In this document: piece after piece, positions 37,581 to 45,427 of the stretch | Layout of the letters: every line of letters begins with the position of its first letter | How positions within the stretch are numbered: the first letter of the stretch is position 1 | Assembly: GCF_000383575.1 (NCBI RefSeq) | Contig: NZ_KB911579.1 | Location: forward strand, 313,707-377,706 | DNA length: 64,000 nucleotides | Direction of reading: 5' to 3' | Origin: Salinispora oceanensis | GTDB taxonomy: Bacteria; Actinomycetota; Actinomycetes; Mycobacteriales; Micromonosporaceae | Translations under genes and position numbers: made by a program | Notes under the pieces: model-generated | The model's input: the letters and a program-made list of their open reading frames with translations, nothing else | Databases searched by the model: none | What the model was told of the DNA's origin: nothing

Positions 37581-37832
37581 AACCGTCGCGCGGGCGGCGG
37601 TCGGCACATCGCGAAGCGACGTAACGCTGCGGGCCACGGCCCCCAAGCGGGGAGCACAGCGACGGCCGCCCGGTCCGCCCGCTCCGTAGCAGGGCGAAGG
37701 GCCCTCGGCCGGCGACCGGCCGCCGCACCAGTCCCACCGACGGGCGTGCCGCTCGCCCGGCACCCCGACCACCACAACCGTCGCCGCTTCAGCATCTCCG
37801 CCACCGGGCGGGCGGCTGGGCCGTCGCACCGG

Positions 37833-37906
37833 CTCGAAGGGGCACCGTGTGACCTCGAAGGGGCACCGTGCGGGCTCGAAGGGGCACCGTGCGGGCTCGG
37901 AAGGGC
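37833..37906 (+). repeat. 21-bp tandem repeats
   Basis: Three head-to-tail copies of CTCGAAGGGGCACCGTG + YGRS (37833-37853, 37854-37874, 37875-37895), then a broken fourth. It sits in the ~500-base gap between the tRNA and the Lrp gene, which has no convincing gene. The end of the gap near 37980-38050 is AT-rich (TTTTGAATATTTGACTATAA), a likely promoter for the Lrp gene. Confidence 0.85.
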
Positions 37907-38083
37907 TACTCGAAGGCCCCTTGATGGCCGGCGGAGTCGTCTCTGCCGATCCGTTCGGCTTCGGCACCCGGAGGCCATCACAACGAGAACTTTTGAATAT
38001 TTGACTATAAAGCAGCCCTTCCTCCGAATCGGATGCAATGTCGCCACGTTGAAACTCACTAAAATTCGAGGGAGGATGCCGCC

Positions 38084-38563
38084 ATGTCCTCTTCCCCGAA
38101 TCCGGTCCAGCCCTATGCGAGCCTCGATGACACTGACCGCGCGATCCTGGCGGAGCTGGTCGCAGACGGCCGCCTCCCGAACAACGCCCTCGCCGAGCGA
38201 GTGGGGGTGGCGCCGTCAACCTGCCTCGCACGAACCAGGGCGCTACGCGGATGCGGGGCGATCCGCGGCTTCCACGCCGAGGTGGATCCGGCGGCCATGG
38301 GCCTGCCGTTACAGGCGCTGATCTCAGTACGACTCTCCGCCCACGAGCGGACCGTGGTGGACGCCTTCCGCGCCCGATCAGTACGCCTACCGGGGATGGT
38401 GGCGGTGTTCCACGTGGCCGGTGCGGACGACTACGTGCTGCACGTCCGGGCAGCCTCGGCGGACGCACTGCGGGACTTCGTACTCGACCACTTGGCAGTC
38501 GATCCGGCAGTGCAGCACACCCAGACCAGCCTGATCTTCGAGCAGGCCCGGGGCCTGGGGTAA
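38084..38563 (+). CDS. Lrp/AsnC family transcriptional regulator
   Basis: A 159-residue regulator with an N-terminal helix-turn-helix (LDDTDRAILAELVADGRLPNNALAERVGVAPSTCLARTRAL) and a C-terminal RAM/AsnC ligand domain (LISVRLSAHERTVV... FHVAGADDYVLHV). Such regulators sense amino acids as octamers and often control their own gene. ATG 38084 is preceded by GGGAGGATGCC. It lies near the liv transport operon but on the other side of the tRNA, so a role in amino-acid uptake is only a guess. A hairpin terminator follows. Confidence 0.93.
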   Translation: MSSSPNPVQPYASLDDTDRAILAELVADGRLPNNALAERVGVAPSTCLARTRALRGCGAIRGFHAEVDPAAMGLPLQALISVRLSAHERTVVDAFRARSVRLPGMVAVFHVAGADDYVLHVRAASADALRDFVLDHLAVDPAVQHTQTSLIFEQARGLG

Positions 38564-38606
38564 GACGGATCACAGTCTCGGTGACGCCCTGAAACAGGAT
38601 CTTCAC

Positions 38607-38632
38607 GTCCGCGTCACGCCTGAGACGCGGAC
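38607..38632 (+). terminator. Terminator after the Lrp gene
   Basis: Inverted repeat GTCCGCGTC (38607-38615) and GACGCGGAC (38624-38632) with an 8-base loop, about 45 bases after the stop. TTTT occurs nine bases beyond it (38642-38645). Confidence 0.65.
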
Positions 38633-38770
38633 CGCGCCTAGTTTTGGTTCCGGTGGTGGTTGGCACTCCCGGTCGGGACGGGTCGGGAGCTGCCAGGTTG
38701 TGGCGCACCGGGCCGGGGTCGACGGATTCCGCGAAGCCGGTCCGGTGCCTCACGCTCGCGCCGACGAACG

Positions 38771-39739
38771 CTAGCGAACCAACCCAGAATCGGCCACCGC
38801 CTCCTCCCGGGACGGTTCGGTGGCACGCTCACCCCGGGTCGGCATGGCACCGCGGACACCGGCGACGACCGTCCGGGCTCGCCGGGCGCGGAGCAAGGCC
38901 CGGAGCGCGAACGCGAACGCGACACCCCAGGCGAACGCCAGCAGGGCATACCCCACGGGCCGCACGCCCCCACCGAGATCGAAAGCGTGCATCAACGTAC
39001 GAGCGTTGGTCAGCACGATCACCCCGCCGACCACCGCGCCGAGCAGTTGGGCTGGGACAAGGCGCACCAGCCAGGCGGCCACCGGCGCCGCAATCAGACC
39101 ACCGGCCAGTAGCGCGAGCACCATCGGCAGCAAAAAGCCCTCGGAGCCGAGCCCGATCAGGAAGCCGGCGCTGGCCGCACCGGCGACGAGGAACTCGGCG
39201 GTATCCACCGACCCGATCACCCTGCGGGGTTCCAGTCGTCCAGTGACCAGCAGCGCGGGGGTCGCCACCGGCCCCCACCCCCCGCCGCCGGTCGCGTCGA
39301 CGAAGCCGGCGACCAGCCCCAGGGGACCGAGGAAGCGGCCGCGCAGTCGACCGGCCCGTCGTTCGGTGCGCAGCGGTCGGGCGAAGCGCACCAACAGGTA
39401 CGCGCCGAGGGTGAACAAAATCGCCGCCATCCAGGGCGCGGCGGCAGCGGTGGAGAGAGCGGAGAGGAAGGTCGCTCCGGCAAACGCGCCGAGGGCACCG
39501 GGCACGGCGATACGCCCAACGACACGCCAGTCGACGTTGCCGAACCGCCAGTGCGCCACACCCGCCGCGAGCGTGGTGCCCACCTCGGCAAGGTGCACCG
39601 AAGCCGAGGCCGCGGCCGGCGCGACACCGGCGAGCAGGAGCAGCGTCGAGGAGGTCAACCCGTAAGCCATACCGAGGGCGCCGTCAACGAGCTGCGCGGC
39701 CAACCCGACGAGTGCGAGGACCAGCAGCTTACGCACCAC
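38771..39739 (-). CDS. TauE/SafE sulfite exporter family protein
   Basis: A 322-residue membrane protein with about eight helices in two related halves. Halves open with GLAAQLVDGALGMAYGLTSST and GLVAGFVDATGGGGWGPVATP, the paired motifs of the TauE/SafE family. These proteins move sulfite or other sulfur-containing organic anions across the cytoplasmic membrane. The gene is preceded by a palindrome and by a gene for an Rrf2 regulator in the same direction. GTG 39739 is the start. The C-terminus is a polar tail rich in Arg and Glu. Confidence 0.9.
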   Translation of the reverse strand: MVRKLLVLALVGLAAQLVDGALGMAYGLTSSTLLLLAGVAPAAASASVHLAEVGTTLAAGVAHWRFGNVDWRVVGRIAVPGALGAFAGATFLSALSTAAAAPWMAAILFTLGAYLLVRFARPLRTERRAGRLRGRFLGPLGLVAGFVDATGGGGWGPVATPALLVTGRLEPRRVIGSVDTAEFLVAGAASAGFLIGLGSEGFLLPMVLALLAGGLIAAPVAAWLVRLVPAQLLGAVVGGVIVLTNARTLMHAFDLGGGVRPVGYALLAFAWGVAFAFALRALLRARRARTVVAGVRGAMPTRGERATEPSREEAVADSGLVR

Positions 39740-39763
39740 GCCTCCCTAGTTTCGGATATCTCC

Positions 39764-39780
39764 TATCGACTTGGTCGACA
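39764..39780. promoter_or_regulatory. Candidate Rrf2-type operator of the TauE gene
   Basis: A near-perfect palindrome TGTCGAC-CAA-GTCGATA (read on the minus strand, one mismatch), 25 bases upstream of the TauE start. It is downstream of the Rrf2 gene, whose product is the best candidate ligand. Assignment is by position only. Confidence 0.5.
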
Positions 39781-39828
39781 ATGCGGGATGAGTGGGGCCT
39801 GGGTCAACCATGTTCAAGGGCGAGTTTC

Positions 39829-39886
39829 GGCTCAGGTCGGGCGTGGCTGAGGTCGGGCGTGGCTCAGGTCGGGCGCGGCTCAGGTC
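39829..39886. repeat. 16-bp tandem repeat across the rrf2 stop
   Basis: Three copies of GGCTSAGGTCGGGCGY (39829-39844, 39845-39860, 39861-39876) and a shorter fourth (39877-39886). The last copy includes the stop codon of the Rrf2 gene, whose C-terminal codons are thus part of the repeat. Confidence 0.8.
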
Positions 39887-40350
39887 CACGCGCGCGGGTC
39901 GGCGACCAGCTCGGTAACCCGCGCCGGAAGGGCACCGTCGGCGACATCCGCCACGGTGACCAGCTCAAGGATCTGGCGTTCGCTTGCCCGCAGGGCGATC
40001 CACACATCCTGCAGGGCCCGCGCGGCACCGTGGTAACCGAGCTGCTCCGGGCGCTGCCCACGGACATGGGCCAGCGGACCGTCGATCACCCGAATCACCT
40101 CGGCGAGGGAGATCTCGGCCGCCGGCCGTGCCAGCCAGTAGCCCCCTTCCGGGCCCCGCTGAGCCCGCACCACACCGCCGCGACGCAGCTGCAACAGGAT
40201 GCTCTCCAGGAACTTCGGCGGGATTTCCTGGGCTCGGGCGATCTGGTCGGCTGTCACGAATCGCCCTCGACCGGTCGAGGCACCGCCGGTCACCGAGGCA
40301 AGTTCGGCGACCGCGCGGAGGGCATAGTCAACCCGGGCGGAGAGACGCAT
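39880..40350 (-). CDS. Rrf2 family transcriptional regulator
   Basis: A 156-residue winged-helix protein. The sequence (MRLSARVDYALRAVAELA; IPPKFLESILLQLRRGGVVRAQRGPEGGYWLARP) is the standard Rrf2 DNA-binding domain. The cysteines that bind an iron-sulfur cluster in IscR, NsrR and RsrR are absent; the protein contains no cysteine at all. It therefore resembles CymR, which controls sulfur metabolism in complex with cysteine synthase. Its position beside a TauE exporter supports a role in sulfur control. ATG 40350 is the start. Confidence 0.9.
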   Translation of the reverse strand: MRLSARVDYALRAVAELASVTGGASTGRGRFVTADQIARAQEIPPKFLESILLQLRRGGVVRAQRGPEGGYWLARPAAEISLAEVIRVIDGPLAHVRGQRPEQLGYHGAARALQDVWIALRASERQILELVTVADVADGALPARVTELVADPRAWT

Positions 40351-40440
40351 GGCAGACAGGCTAGCCGGCTTGGTTGCCAACGACCGAGCATCCCTCGGCC
40401 CATCGAGCCGGAAGCCTTGCCTCGGAACGTCCAGAGGTGA

Positions 40441-40478
40441 CTGTTGGCCGGCACCCTGGTTCGGGTGCCGGCCAACAG
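40441..40478 (-). terminator. Terminator after the lysozyme-like gene
   Basis: A perfect 16-bp inverted repeat, CTGTTGGCCGGCACCC (40441-40456) and GGGTGCCGGCCAACAG (40463-40478), with loop TGGTTC. It lies 58 bases after the stop of the minus-strand gene. A TTTCTTT tract follows on the plus strand, so it could also stop plus-strand transcription. Confidence 0.85.
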
Positions 40479-40535
40479 TTTCTTTCCCCCTTGGCTGGGT
40501 TAGGTCTGTGGGCGGGGGTGGTTGCGGGTGGTGGG

Positions 40536-41126
40536 TCAGCTGGTCCAGTGCTCGGCGACGAGGTCGGCGGCCTGGGTCTCCCACTGGGCGTAGTGGAACG
40601 GGAACGCCGACACCTGCACCTTCTGCGCGGCTTCGGTCAACGGCAGTTCCTGCCAGCCCTCGACCTGCTTGAGGCCCTTGAGGAAGGCGGTGGTGGAGTA
40701 GGCGGGGTCGGTGATCTGCTCCACGCTGCCCCAACCAGAGGATGGGCGCTGCTGGAACAGGCCCTGCGAGTCGTGGTCGTTGCGCTCACCCAGGTGTCCC
40801 AGGTTCTCCAGCTTCGACTCCTGCAGGCTGGTGGCGATCGCCACCACGGCGGCGCGCTCGTCCATGCCGGCCTTCTTGGTGGCCTCGATGATGGCCTTCA
40901 CGTTGCCGGTCTGCTCGTCGCCCAGGTCGATGCGCGACTGCGTGCCCTGGGTGCCGTGCGGGATCAGCGTGCCGCTGTCCGGCTTGTCCGCCTGCACCAC
41001 GCCAGCGGCAGCGGCGGCGGGGGTGGTGGTGTCGGTGAGGGTGTCCAGGGGGCCGGCGACGACACCGGTGGACAGGGCCAGACCAGCGAAACCAAGCACA
41101 CTACGACGCAGAATCGTGTTCATCAT
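40536..41126 (-). CDS. Secreted lysozyme-like protein
   Basis: A 196-residue secreted protein. ATG 41126 is followed by a second ATG, with GGAG eight bases upstream. The signal peptide is MMNTILRRSVLGFAGLALST... with cleavage near TPAAAAA. The mature domain has an ATSLQESKLENL helix (a glutamate in the place of the lysozyme catalytic acid) and the stretch DHDSQGLFQQRPSSGWG, which resembles the lysozyme-like fold found in actinobacterial cell-wall hydrolases and in conjugative element proteins. Cell-wall cleavage is the likely activity, unproven. Confidence 0.78.
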   Translation of the reverse strand: MMNTILRRSVLGFAGLALSTGVVAGPLDTLTDTTTPAAAAAGVVQADKPDSGTLIPHGTQGTQSRIDLGDEQTGNVKAIIEATKKAGMDERAAVVAIATSLQESKLENLGHLGERNDHDSQGLFQQRPSSGWGSVEQITDPAYSTTAFLKGLKQVEGWQELPLTEAAQKVQVSAFPFHYAQWETQAADLVAEHWTS

Positions 41127-41256
41127 GGGGGTTGCTCCATTCGGGGATCGACACCCACATACGCACGCCCGAAAGGGGGTCAGGCGGCAACAGGGTGCAA
41201 GCACCGTCCGGCGCTCAAAAGTAGCGGGAAGAGAAGATCCTCGGCGGCCGCGGGGC

Positions 41257-41445
41257 TCACAGGCACACGCACGGCGCCGGGTCCAGATGTAACGACCGGC
41301 CGGCCACCAGCATTCCCGGGGGCTCACCCCCGGGAGGCATCCGCCACCGGCGGGGCACCTGCTCGGTCGTACGCAGGGTGTAACGCCCCCACGCCCGCCG
41401 GGATTCCACCACCACCGTGACCCCGGCCACACCCCAAACCGGCAT
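41257..41445 (-). CDS. Small ORF of 62 residues with coding bias
   Basis: ATG 41445 opens a 62-codon frame with strongly G/C-biased third positions. The product includes VVESRRAWGRYTLRTTEQ, RWRMPPGGEPPGMLVAG and a C-terminal PAPCVCL. It is basic, with one possible cysteine pair. I do not recognise it. It lies 130 bases before the secreted lysozyme-like gene in the same direction and could share its transcript, or it might be unrelated noise in a GC-rich region. No strong ribosome binding site is visible. Confidence 0.45.
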   Translation of the reverse strand: MPVWGVAGVTVVVESRRAWGRYTLRTTEQVPRRWRMPPGGEPPGMLVAGRSLHLDPAPCVCL

Positions 41446-41481
41446 CAAACCGTCAGCTGACGCATTCGTCGTGGACGGTTG

Positions 41482-41525
41482 GGGCCGGCCTTTTCAGCGA
41501 TGAATCGGCTGAAAGGGCCGGCCCT
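41482..41525 (-). terminator. Terminator of tesB
   Basis: GGGCCGGCC-TTTTCAG-CGATGAATCGG-CTGAAA-GGGCCGGCCC forms a long GC-rich stem with an internal AT part. It lies directly after the tesB stop on the minus strand, before the lysozyme-like gene and small ORF. Confidence 0.85.
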
Positions 41526-41542
41526 CCCCAAGAACGAGTGAG

Positions 41543-42427
41543 TCAGGCGCCGACCTTACGCAGCAAGCCCTCCTGCACCGAGCTGGCGATCTGCCGGCCG
41601 TCCCGGGTGAACATCCGACCGGTCGCCAACCCGCGCGCTCCGGACGCCGACGGGCTCCAGCAGTCGTAGAGGAACCACTCGTCGGCGCGGAACGACCGAT
41701 GGAACCAGAGGGCGTGATCGAGACTTGCGCCCACCACCCCGCCGGGCCCCCACACCTCTCCGTGCACCGAAAGCACCGAGTCCAGCAGGGTGAGGTCAGA
41801 GGCGTACGTCAGAGCGCAGGCGTGCAGCAGCGGATCATCCGGGAGTTTGCCGTCGATCCGCATCCACACCCGCTGGTTCGGCTCCGCCGGACGGTCGCCA
41901 GGGCGCACCCAGCCGGGCTCGCCGACATAGCGGACATCGATCGGCCGGGGGATCAGCGCCCAGATGCCCAGCCGTTCCGGGTAGCGGGCGAGCCGGTCGC
42001 TCATCGTCGGTACCTCGTCCGGGCCGGGCACGTCCGGCGGGGCGGGCGCGTGGTGGTCCAGCCCCTCCTCCTGACGCTGGAAGGACGCCGACATGAAGAA
42101 GATCGGTTTGTCGTGCTGCAGCGCCACTGACCGGCGGACGGAGAAGGAACGACCGTCACGGACGCACTCGACCTGATAGTCGATGGGCTCACTCGGATCC
42201 CCGGGTCGCACGAAGTAGCCGTGCAGGGAGTGCACGGAACGCTCCGGATCGACCGTCCGCCCGGCGGCGACCAGCGCCTGACCGGCGACCTGCCCCCCGT
42301 AGACCCGCTGCGGGCCGACCTGCGGGCTCATCCCCCGGAAGGCTCGCTCGCCGGTCGGGCTGAGGTCCAGCACCTCCAGCAGTTGATCGACCGCGGCCTG
42401 ACCGACCACCGCGCCGGACTCGCTCAC
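41543..42427 (-). CDS. tesB: Acyl-CoA thioesterase II
   Basis: A 294-residue double hot-dog thioesterase. The segment RVYGGQVAGQALVAAGRTV with VHSLHGYFVRPGDP is the N-terminal hot-dog of TesB, and SLDHALWFHRSFRADEWFLYDCWSPSASGARGLATGRMF is the C-terminal one with the catalytic Asp (SLDHALWF). It hydrolyses acyl-CoA to free acid and CoA. GTG 42427 has GGAGG four bases upstream; a GTG seven codons earlier is less likely. It follows pyk at about 50 bases in the same direction. Confidence 0.95.
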   Translation of the reverse strand: MSESGAVVGQAAVDQLLEVLDLSPTGERAFRGMSPQVGPQRVYGGQVAGQALVAAGRTVDPERSVHSLHGYFVRPGDPSEPIDYQVECVRDGRSFSVRRSVALQHDKPIFFMSASFQRQEEGLDHHAPAPPDVPGPDEVPTMSDRLARYPERLGIWALIPRPIDVRYVGEPGWVRPGDRPAEPNQRVWMRIDGKLPDDPLLHACALTYASDLTLLDSVLSVHGEVWGPGGVVGASLDHALWFHRSFRADEWFLYDCWSPSASGARGLATGRMFTRDGRQIASSVQEGLLRKVGA

Positions 42428-42479
42428 CGGACCTCCAGTCGCGACCACGGGGATCGCGAGCTCGGCTCGCTCCGAACGC

Positions 42480-43928
42480 TCACTGGAGCGCCCGGGCCGC
42501 AGCGAGGTCGACCAGCGACCCGAGTTGGTGCACGCGCAGGGTGTTGGTCGAGCCGGGGGTTCCGGGCGGGCTACCGGCGACGATCACGACGTAGTCGCCG
42601 GGGTTGGCCCGACCGAGGCCGAGCAGCGCCTCGTCGACCTGCCGAAACATGGCGTCGGTGTGCTCGACGAAGGGCATCAGGAACGTCTGCACCCCCCAGG
42701 AGAGGGCGAGTTGGTTGCGCACCTCCGGCACCGGAGTGAACGCGAGCAGCGGCAGGTCGCAGTGCAGCCGGGAGAGCCGCCGGACGGTGTCGCCGGTCTG
42801 CGAGAACGCCACCAGAGCCTTGGCGTCGATCGCCCGGGCGATCGACGATGCGGCGATGGTGAGCGCGCCGCCGTGGGTACGCGGATCGTGCTGGAGCCGC
42901 GGCACCCCGATCGAGCCCGCCTCCGTCGTCGCCACGATCTTTGCCATGGTGCTGACGGTGAGCACCGGGTACTTCCCGACGCTGGTCTCGCCGGAGAGCA
43001 TCACCGCGTCCGCGCCATCGAGCACGGCGTTGGCCACGTCGGAGGCCTCGGCACGGGTGGGCCGGGAGTTCTCGATCATGGAGTCGAGCATCTGGGTGGC
43101 GACGATGACCGGCTTGGCGTTCTCCCGGCAGAGCTGCACTGCGCGCTTCTGAACCAGGGGCACCTGGTCCAGCGGCATCTCCACACCGAGGTCACCACGG
43201 GCCACCATGATCCCGTCGAAGGCCAGGACGATCGCCCCGAGCTGATCCACCGCCTCCGGCTTCTCCACCTTGGCCAGTACCGGCCGGTGCACACCCTCCT
43301 CGGCCATGATGGCGTGGACCAGCTTGATGTCGTCGGCGGAGCGGACGAAGGAGAGCGCCACCAGGTCGGCACCGAGGCCGAGGGCGAACCGCAGGTCCTC
43401 GGTGTCTTTCTCCGAGAGCGCGGGGACGCTGACCGCCACGTTTGGCAGCGACACACCCTTGTTGTTGGAGACCGGTCCGCCCTCGGTGACCAGGCAACGG
43501 ATGTCGTTGCCGGTGACGTCGGTGACCTCGACCGCGACCCGGCCGTCGTCAATCAGCAGCCGGTCGCCGGGCTTTACCTCCTCGGGAAGTTTCCGGTAGG
43601 TGCAGGCGACCCGGTCCCGGGTCCCAAGAATGTCATCACTGGTGATCACCACCGAGTCACCGGTACGCCACTCGTGCGGGCCGTCGGCGAACCGACCGAG
43701 CCGGATCTTGGGACCCTGGAGATCGGCGAGAACCGCGACCGGCCTCCCCGCCGCCTCGGCCGCCTCCCGAACCAGCCGGCAAACCGCCTCGTGATCGGCG
43801 TGGCTGCCGTGGCTGAAGTTGAGCCTCGCCACATCCATTCCGGCCTCAACAAGGCCACGAATGCGCTCCGGCGAGGAGACAGCGGGGCCAAGTGTGCAAA
43901 CGATCTTTGCGCGGCGTGTCACGCCCAT
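42480..43928 (-). CDS. pyk: Pyruvate kinase
   Basis: A 482-residue enzyme that makes pyruvate and ATP from phosphoenolpyruvate and ADP. Visible signatures are MDVARLNFSHGSHADHE near the start, the conserved KIRLGRF, LAKVEKPEAVDQL, GIMVARGDLGVEMPLDQVPLVQK (Mg site) and MIENSRPTRAEASDVANAVLDGADAVMLSGE. The B domain and the C-terminal allosteric domain are complete. ATG 43928 is the start. TesB follows downstream. Confidence 0.97.
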   Translation of the reverse strand: MGVTRRAKIVCTLGPAVSSPERIRGLVEAGMDVARLNFSHGSHADHEAVCRLVREAAEAAGRPVAVLADLQGPKIRLGRFADGPHEWRTGDSVVITSDDILGTRDRVACTYRKLPEEVKPGDRLLIDDGRVAVEVTDVTGNDIRCLVTEGGPVSNNKGVSLPNVAVSVPALSEKDTEDLRFALGLGADLVALSFVRSADDIKLVHAIMAEEGVHRPVLAKVEKPEAVDQLGAIVLAFDGIMVARGDLGVEMPLDQVPLVQKRAVQLCRENAKPVIVATQMLDSMIENSRPTRAEASDVANAVLDGADAVMLSGETSVGKYPVLTVSTMAKIVATTEAGSIGVPRLQHDPRTHGGALTIAASSIARAIDAKALVAFSQTGDTVRRLSRLHCDLPLLAFTPVPEVRNQLALSWGVQTFLMPFVEHTDAMFRQVDEALLGLGRANPGDYVVIVAGSPPGTPGSTNTLRVHQLGSLVDLAAARALQ

Positions 43929-44254
43929 CAGGCTAATCTCTCCTCCGGGCCGGTCCGCGGGCCGACCCCTGTCGCAATGCGAACACGTTCTCCGACGTTG
44001 CGCGGCTGCACGGCCGGCAGTGGATAACCGCCGGGAACGTCGTGGGGGGGCGGGCGTCGGCGACCGCGCGCCCCGAGATCGTACCGCCCGCGGTCAGCCC
44101 GGCAGAGAGGCATGGGTGAACAGCACAGAGACATTCCACTCGGTCGCTGGTTTTCCCGTGCCCCGCCCCGCTGCGACCAGGGAAGCGCACGCCTCGAGAG
44201 GGCCGAAGCAGCTCGGCCCGCGCCCGGGGAGACAAACCGGACCAGCCGGCACAG
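43929..44254. other. Intergenic between pyk and the secreted lipase
   Basis: About 325 bases with no gene that I can support. It holds the pyk promoter, which I could not place with confidence. The right end borders the strong terminator at 44255-44292. Confidence 0.5.
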
Positions 44255-44292
44255 CCCGGTGGGGCGGTCGGCGTGCCGACCGCCCCACCGGG
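44255..44292 (-). terminator. Terminator of the secreted lipase
   Basis: A perfect 18-bp inverted repeat, CCCGGTGGGGCGGTCGGC and GCCGACCGCCCCACCGGG, with only GT between the arms (an effective loop of four or more). It lies seven bases beyond the stop of the lipase gene. Confidence 0.9.
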
Positions 44293-44299
44293 AAGGTCC

Positions 44300-45163
44300 C
44301 TAAACGGCCCAGCAGTTGGGGCGGATCGACTCGTCACGCAGCGCCTGGCGGATCACCGTGTACGTGGTCCCGTCCAGCGCCAGCCCGAGGTGGCCGACCA
44401 GCCGCAGCGGACACCGGGACTGGATCAGTACGTTTTTCGCCCCGTCAGCCAGCGCGGCATTGCCCACTGGCCGTACCAACTCGTCCTGCCACGTACGGAT
44501 CGTGGTGTAGCTGACCGAGCCGGGGGTGTCGTCACCGGCGTTGAGATCGGCGAGGAAGTCCGAGCCGATCGTCATCTGCTGACAGGCCACGACACCGGCG
44601 CAGCTGCCGAGCCCGAGGAAGGCGACGATGTTGGCCACGTACGTCCCGTACTGCGGGCTGCCGAGGCTGACGTATCGGCCGACTGCTCCGGTGCCACCGA
44701 GCCGCTTCAGGTAGTAGCGGGCCACCAGGCCCCCCTCGGAGTGCCCCACCAAGTCCACCCGGGCCGCACCGGTGGTGGCGCGAACCTGGTCAACGTAGTC
44801 GGCGAAGGCGCGGGCCGAGGTCGGGATGTCGCCGAAGCCCAGCCCCGGCAGTTCGTAGACAAAGGGACGGAAGCCGTCGGCGTCCAGACGCGCGGCGAGC
44901 GGTCCATACGCGAAGGCGAAGCCGCTCAACCCACCAACGATGATCACGGGGTTGTCGGCTACCTCAGCCGGGCCGGCTGCGGCGGCACCGGAACTGCTCG
45001 CCGGGGCGGGGTCGGTGGACGTTTGCTCCGCCGTAGCACCGGCGGGTGCCGCACTGGCGGCGCCCTCCGGGACGGCGGGTGCTGCGCTGGCGGCGACGCC
45101 GGGGACGGTGAGCGTGGCGCCGAGCACGAACGCGAGCACGATGGCGGTCTTTCGAAGCAACAT
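44300..45163 (-). CDS. Secreted triacylglycerol lipase-like alpha/beta hydrolase
   Basis: A 287-residue protein. ATG 45163 has GGAGG seven bases upstream. An N-terminal signal peptide (MLLRKTAIVLAFVLGATLTV...AASA) is followed by an Ala/Pro/Ser-rich linker of about 45 residues. The catalytic domain begins with NPVIIVGGLSGF, and the nucleophile is Ser142 in GHSEGG. SLGSPQYGTY matches the LipA/LipB family. It most likely hydrolyses triglycerides or esters outside the cell. Four cysteines in the last 90 residues may form disulfides. Confidence 0.92.
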   Translation of the reverse strand: MLLRKTAIVLAFVLGATLTVPGVAASAAPAVPEGAASAAPAGATAEQTSTDPAPASSSGAAAAGPAEVADNPVIIVGGLSGFAFAYGPLAARLDADGFRPFVYELPGLGFGDIPTSARAFADYVDQVRATTGAARVDLVGHSEGGLVARYYLKRLGGTGAVGRYVSLGSPQYGTYVANIVAFLGLGSCAGVVACQQMTIGSDFLADLNAGDDTPGSVSYTTIRTWQDELVRPVGNAALADGAKNVLIQSRCPLRLVGHLGLALDGTTYTVIRQALRDESIRPNCWAV

Positions 45164-45427
45164 GGCTGCACCTCCGTGAGGGTGGTGGGTGCGGTGCGAG
45201 TCCGATCGACCGGTGCGAACGATGATGCGGGCCGAAATTCTCATTCGTCAATGCCTAGCTACCTCCCGGTAACCTGTTGTTCCATCAACGGCACACTCCG
45301 GCCACCCAGACAAAGGCCTCATAGGGGAAAGTGGCCCGCGGAGCCACCGCACCACGGCAAAGACACAGCCCTTCCCGGGGAGAGTTTCTATACCTAGGTC
45401 TGTAGTAGATGTGCTATCTTCCAGAGT

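Noticed and set aside
37454..38059. Minus-strand frame across the tRNA and 21-bp repeats
   Set aside because: The repeated SPHGAPS-type residues come from the DNA repeats; the frame runs through the tRNA on the other strand and has no ribosome binding site.
41127..41520. Possible ydaO (c-di-AMP) riboswitch upstream of the lysozyme-like gene
   Set aside because: Such riboswitches precede cell-wall hydrolase genes in actinobacteria, so I looked for the conserved core, but it is absent.
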